Source: Rhodospirillaceae bacterium (GTDB lineage: Bacteria > Pseudomonadota > Alphaproteobacteria > UBA7985). Taken from it: a DNA stretch of 17,136 bases. Both the position numbers and the translations under genes were made by a program. Positions 13,724 to 17,136 of this stretch are shown here, piece by piece. The notes under the pieces are model-generated. The model worked only from the letters and a program-made list of their open reading frames with translations, made no database searches and was not told the origin of the DNA. Position 1 is the first letter of the stretch. Each line of letters begins with the position of its first letter. The DNA lies in NCBI GenBank assembly GCA_002700865.1, contig PAFB01000142.1, positions 1 through 17,136 of the forward strand. Direction: 5' to 3'.

Positions 13724-14332
13724 ACCGAGACCGACCGGTGCTTCGTCCATGGAGTAGCTGGCAAAGCTGATATCGCCCAGCCAAGACCAAAGGGCAAGCA
13801 GCGGCTGGTTGTCGGTCTTGGTGGCATGGTCTTCGTTTGCCTGATGCAGCACAAAGCTATTGGGCGGGCGGGATACCCACTCATCGTTAACGTGCTGCCA
13901 CTGGGCATGGCCGGAAACGATATGATAGAGCTCGACTGCCTCGTGCCGGTGGCGGGGATAAAAAGTGTGGCGGTCGTGCCAGTAGATCCCCAGCCTGATC
14001 TCATCGTGGTGCAGCATCCCATCGGGTCCCATGAACTCCACGTACGCGCGGTTGGTGTGGTCACTGTCCGTGAACACCCCGCGGGTTCGCCAGGCCAGGA
14101 ATGGCGACAGCCGTTCCAAAGCTTCTGCCAGCGGGTCGCGTTCAAGAGTGGCAAGTGTGGCTGACAGAACCACATCGTGCGCGTGGAGTTTCCATGCGGG
14201 GCGGGCTGAGGCATTGGCACGAATAAATCGAGCCGTCTCGCGCCCGTGTGAGGTTTCCGTGGCGTCAAAACGCCGGGCAAACTGATCAAGCAGGCTCGCC
14301 CAAGCCTGATCAAGGCTCGAAAAATCCAACAT
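13685..14332 (-). CDS. DddQ-like DMSP lyase family cupin
   Basis: The 215-residue product ends in a cupin resembling DMSP lyase DddQ. AYVEFMGPDGMLHHDEIRLG leads into YPRHRHEAVELYHIVSG, giving candidate metal ligands H128, H130 and E134 and catalytic tyrosines Y125 and Y136; the distal His is H169 in EDHATKTDNQPLL. This order matches DddQ, which cleaves dimethylsulfoniopropionate to dimethyl sulfide and acrylate. The N-terminal 80 residues are helical, as in the family. TAAGGAC about 10 bases upstream supports ATG 14332. It lies 78 bases downstream of a BaiN-like flavoprotein gene on the same strand and overlaps psuG tail to tail. No acrylate or 3-hydroxypropionate genes are visible. Some members of this family have low or no DMSP lyase activity, so the substrate needs proof. 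Confidence 0.75.
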   Translation of the reverse strand: MLDFSSLDQAWASLLDQFARRFDATETSHGRETARFIRANASARPAWKLHAHDVVLSATLATLERDPLAEALERLSPFLAWRTRGVFTDSDHTNRAYVEFMGPDGMLHHDEIRLGIYWHDRHTFYPRHRHEAVELYHIVSGHAQWQHVNDEWVSRPPNSFVLHQANEDHATKTDNQPLLALWSWLGDISFASYSMDEAPVGLGLGFRDFESNLSR

Positions 14333-14410
14333 GCCGAACTGTCCTTAACGGTACTGACTACGCAGGCAGTTAAATCCCGTATTCCGGTCAAATCGCCTTT
14401 GCCAGCGGCA

Positions 14411-15643
14411 TCAGGACGTCGTTTTTTCTGCAATCGCTGCGCCGCAGGCCCATCCCGAGGACCAGGCCCACTGGAAATTATAGCCACCCAGCCAACCCGT
14501 TACGTCCACCACCTCCCCGATGAAATACAGCCCCTGAACGTGCCGGGTTTCCATGGTTTTCGAGTCAAGCCCGGTGGTATCGACACCGCCAAGGGTGACT
14601 TCGGCGGTCCGGTAGCCCTCTGACCCGGTGGGCAGCACTTCCCAGCGGTTGATTCGGTCGGCAAGCCGGTTCAGCGTCCGGTCTGACTGGTCCCCAATAC
14701 GCGCTTGGGCGAGGTCGGGGCCGAGGATTGATTGCACCAGTCGTTGGGGCAGAATTTCGGAGAGCAAGGTCGAGAGGTTTCGCTTCCCTGCTTGCGTTCG
14801 CCAATGCTTCAACCCGTCGGCAGCGGACCAGCCGGGGGCAAGATCGACCCGGATCGGTGTGGTTTCGCGCCAATAGCTGGAAATCTGCAAAATCGCGGGT
14901 CCTGAAAGGCCGCGATGGGTGAACAGGATTGCTTCTTCAAAGGCTGTTTTGCCGTGATGCACCACAGCATCCGCAGCGACACCGGCCAGTGCTTTGCAGT
15001 CTTCGAGTAAGCCATCAGTAAAGGTCAGCGGGACCAGAGCAGGGCGGGTTGGCGTGAGGCTGAGGCCGAACTGTTCGGCGAGTTGATAGCCCAGACCACT
15101 TGCACCCATTTTGGGGATCGACTTACCCCCGCATGCGACAACGACCTGCCGCGCAGACAGCCTGCGCTCCTGCCCCTCTCGCTCAACCAGCAGGGAAAAC
15201 CCATCGCTGGTTTGGCTCAATTCGACCAGTTTGGTTTGCAACCAAAGCGCCGCGCCTATCTTGGCCATTTCGTCGAGCAGCATGGTGATGATGTCTTTGG
15301 CGCTACGGTCGCAGAACAACTGCCCGAGCGTCTTTTCGTGATAGGGAATGCCATGCCCAATGACCAGATCGAGAAAGTCCCACTGGGTGTATCGCTTCAG
15401 TGCTGACTTCGCGAAGTGCGGGTTTTGGGACAGGAAATTCTTCGGCTCAGCCCCCATATTGGTGAAATTGCAACGACCACCCCCGGAAATCCGTATTTTC
15501 TCGCCCGGTGCGCGGGCGTGGTCAAAGACCAGAACCCGCCCTCCACGCGCACCGGCAAAGGCCGCCGCCTGCATCCCTGCGGCGCCGGCACCTATGATGA
15601 TCGTGTCAAAGTGAGCCTCAGCAACCATGCTCGCCTTATCCAT
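14411..15643 (-). CDS. BaiN/RdsA (YhiN, HI0933-like) family NAD(P)/FAD-dependent oxidoreductase
   Basis: The 410-residue product carries the FAD-binding GAGAAG at 18-23, followed by PGEKIRISGGGRCNFTN at about 46-62, the hallmark of the HI0933 family. Further family blocks are ACGGKSIPKMGASGLGY, LFTHRGLSGPAIL, and the C-terminal GLYFIGEVVDVTGWLGGYNFQWAWSSG. These cytosolic flavoproteins are widespread and mostly of unknown substrate; BaiN is named from gut bile-acid work, but that role is not implied here. Length is normal. ATG 15643 or a second ATG 15 bases on (15628) could be the start. It precedes the DMSP-lyase-like gene in the same direction with a 78-base gap, and diverges from the aldehyde dehydrogenase gene with a 200-base spacer. 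Confidence 0.92.
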   Translation of the reverse strand: MDKASMVAEAHFDTIIIGAGAAGMQAAAFAGARGGRVLVFDHARAPGEKIRISGGGRCNFTNMGAEPKNFLSQNPHFAKSALKRYTQWDFLDLVIGHGIPYHEKTLGQLFCDRSAKDIITMLLDEMAKIGAALWLQTKLVELSQTSDGFSLLVEREGQERRLSARQVVVACGGKSIPKMGASGLGYQLAEQFGLSLTPTRPALVPLTFTDGLLEDCKALAGVAADAVVHHGKTAFEEAILFTHRGLSGPAILQISSYWRETTPIRVDLAPGWSAADGLKHWRTQAGKRNLSTLLSEILPQRLVQSILGPDLAQARIGDQSDRTLNRLADRINRWEVLPTGSEGYRTAEVTLGGVDTTGLDSKTMETRHVQGLYFIGEVVDVTGWLGGYNFQWAWSSGWACGAAIAEKTTS

Positions 15644-15843
15644 CTTCGGGTACCCCGTGTCTCCGGTTTGCTTTTAAACGATCCCGAAGCGGGAAACACG
15701 CCGGAATGGCACGGATCAGCTTCCATCGGTTGGGCAAGTCTGATGCGGATGTCGGAAATTTGACCGCGGGGTCGCTCTGTCGCTGGACTGCCTGCTTTGA
15801 TCCGCGTACCCCGTCCCCCGGAACACAACAGGAAGGGCGCGCG
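15644..15843. promoter_or_regulatory. Divergent spacer between flavoprotein and aldehyde dehydrogenase genes
   Basis: This 200-base spacer must hold the promoters of both divergent genes. A GTACCCCGT motif occurs twice in direct orientation, near 15650 and 15805, about 155 bases apart. I could not assign reliable -35 and -10 boxes. CAGGAAGGG just before 15844 is the ribosome site of the aldehyde dehydrogenase gene. Confidence 0.3.
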
Positions 15844-17136
15844 ATGACTGCCGTTCAGGACCTTTACAAGAACTACATCAACGGCCAATGGGTCGAGGGC
15901 GGCGCAGGGACAATTGCGGTCGATAACCCTAACACCGGGGAAGCCTTGACGGAGCAATCTGCAGCGGACGCTGCCGACGTTGATCTTGCAGTTCAAGCGG
16001 CCAAGGCCGTTAGCGAAAGCGGTGCGCTGGCTGATTTGCGGCCTATTGAACGGGCACGGATGATCCAGAAGATGTCAGCCCACATCAGCGCCAATAAGGA
16101 CCGCATTGCCCCCTTGCTGACGCTGGAAAGCGGAAAGCCGCTTTGGGAGTCGGAGATCGAAGTGGACAGCGCTGCCCGGTTTCTGGAGTTCTATGGCAAT
16201 CAGGCTGAGAGCGTGGAAGGCAAATCTATCCCGCTGGGCGCGTCATACTTCGACTTCACCACCTACGAACCCTTTGGCGTTTCCGGGCAGATTATCCCGT
16301 GGAACTTCCCGCTGGAGATTACCGCCCGGGGTATTGGTCCGGCCTTGGCGACCGGCAATGCCGTTGTCGTGAAAACACCGGAATTGGACCCGCTATCGCA
16401 TATCATCTTCGGCGAAGCTGCCGAAGCGGCTGGCTTACCCCCGGGCGCGGTGAATATCCTTTGTGGACACGGCGCTGAAGCCGGTGCTGCGCTGACGGCG
16501 CATCCGGATGTTGGGCAGGTTGTCTTCACCGGCTCGGTCCAGACCGGAACCGCTGTCGCTGTTGCTGCGGCTCAGCGTGTGGTGCCTTGTGTGCTGGAAC
16601 TGGGCGGAAAATCTGCGGGGATCGTCTATCCTGACGCAGACCGGTCAAAGGTGCTCGATAGCGTGCGCTGGGGCATCTATTTCAATGCCGGTCAGGTGTG
16701 CTCAGCCTTCTCGCGCATGCTGGTGCACGAGAGCATTCATGATGAGATGGTCGAGCGGGTGAGTGCGCTGGCCAAGGGCCTTTCGGTCGGCCCGGGCATG
16801 GACAGACCGACTTTCGGCGCGAACATGGGGGCCATGGTCTCTGAAGGGCAGCGCGCACGAGCGGAAAACATCTGTCAGCGGGCGCAAACTGAGGGCGCGC
16901 GGGCTGTCACGGGGGGACGCAAGCTTAACCAGCCGGGATACTTCTTTGAACCGACGGTATTTGATGGCGTCACGCCCGACATGAATATTGCCCGAGAAGA
17001 AGTTTTTGGGCCGGTGATTTCAGTGATGAAGTTCTCCGACGACGACGAGGCGATCCGCATTGCCAACGATACGGACTATGGTCTGGTCGCGGGCGTGTTC
17101 ACCCAAGGCCTCGACCGCGCGACCGCCGCAGCGCAC
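15844..17136 (+). CDS. NAD(P)-dependent aldehyde dehydrogenase, 3' end outside window
   Basis: The frame is open for 431 codons from ATG 15844 to the window edge with no stop, so it is truncated here by the window. CAGGAAGGG lies about 6 bases before the ATG. The protein has the ALDH superfamily catalytic set: IPWNFPL with N154, KTPE with K177, FTGS at 229-232, ELGGKS with general base E252, NAGQVCSA with the nucleophile C286, and EEVFGPV. It oxidises an aldehyde to an acid with NAD(P); the substrate cannot be named. It lacks the sequence features I expect of a CoA-acylating methylmalonate-semialdehyde dehydrogenase, so a direct link to acrylate breakdown is not supported. The usual length is about 470-500 residues, so 40-70 residues are missing at the C terminus. 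Confidence 0.93.
   Translation, partial: MTAVQDLYKNYINGQWVEGGAGTIAVDNPNTGEALTEQSAADAADVDLAVQAAKAVSESGALADLRPIERARMIQKMSAHISANKDRIAPLLTLESGKPLWESEIEVDSAARFLEFYGNQAESVEGKSIPLGASYFDFTTYEPFGVSGQIIPWNFPLEITARGIGPALATGNAVVVKTPELDPLSHIIFGEAAEAAGLPPGAVNILCGHGAEAGAALTAHPDVGQVVFTGSVQTGTAVAVAAAQRVVPCVLELGGKSAGIVYPDADRSKVLDSVRWGIYFNAGQVCSAFSRMLVHESIHDEMVERVSALAKGLSVGPGMDRPTFGANMGAMVSEGQRARAENICQRAQTEGARAVTGGRKLNQPGYFFEPTVFDGVTPDMNIAREEVFGPVISVMKFSDDDEAIRIANDTDYGLVAGVFTQGLDRATAAAH

Noticed and set aside
15844..17136. Methylmalonate/malonate-semialdehyde dehydrogenase (DddC-like) for a DMSP pathway
   Set aside because: The motifs around the active-site Cys (NAGQVCSA) and ELGGKS fit general ALDH rather than the CoA-acylating type, so pathway membership is not supported.

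Overview
The window looks like a moderately GC-rich alphaproteobacterial chromosome segment, most likely from a marine organism. Pointers are a DddQ-like DMSP lyase cupin, a PuuD-type urate hydroxylase, a psuK-psuG pseudouridine pair, a 70-residue CspA-type cold-shock protein and a BaiN/YhiN flavoprotein. The taxonomic call is inference from gene content. I saw no tRNA, rRNA, CRISPR array, transposase or phage gene.

Layout. (1) 1-2664: the 3' end of a glutamate-synthase large-subunit (GltB) gene with an unusual C-terminal extension, followed 15 bases later by a CysJ-like diflavin reductase where gltD would be expected. (2) 2665-3181: a gene-free stretch packed with inverted repeats, ending in a REPIN-like pair directly before the next gene. 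(3) 3182-5104: a RhlE-type DEAD-box RNA helicase and a cold-shock protein, a plausible RNA-remodelling pair. (4) 5213-7309: divergent genes for a TesB-like thioesterase (minus) and an exported PQQ-dependent aldose dehydrogenase (plus). (5) 7386-8624: PuuD, a membrane urate hydroxylase with a c-type haem motif. (6) 8659-10827, minus strand: a small four-helix membrane protein, then a phytanoyl-CoA-dioxygenase-like enzyme translationally coupled (GTGA) to an EamA transporter. (7) 11003-11629: a CIA30-domain protein with a Tat-like signal. (8) 11699-11837: six tandem hairpins of about 25 bp period. (9) 11871-13723: psuK-psuG with an ATGA overlap. (10) 13685-15643, minus strand: a BaiN-family flavoprotein followed by a DddQ-like cupin whose 3' end overlaps psuG. 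(11) 15844-end: an aldehyde dehydrogenase cut by the window edge.

Most of the genes are catabolic or salvage functions: urate oxidation, pseudouridine breakdown to uracil and ribose 5-phosphate, possible DMSP cleavage, and aldehyde and sugar oxidation. The best candidates for something undescribed are the GltB/diflavin-reductase pair, which suggests a glutamate synthase-like enzyme fed by an FMN/FAD reductase instead of GltD, and the six-hairpin tandem array upstream of psuK. The inverted-repeat-rich spacer before the helicase is a third.
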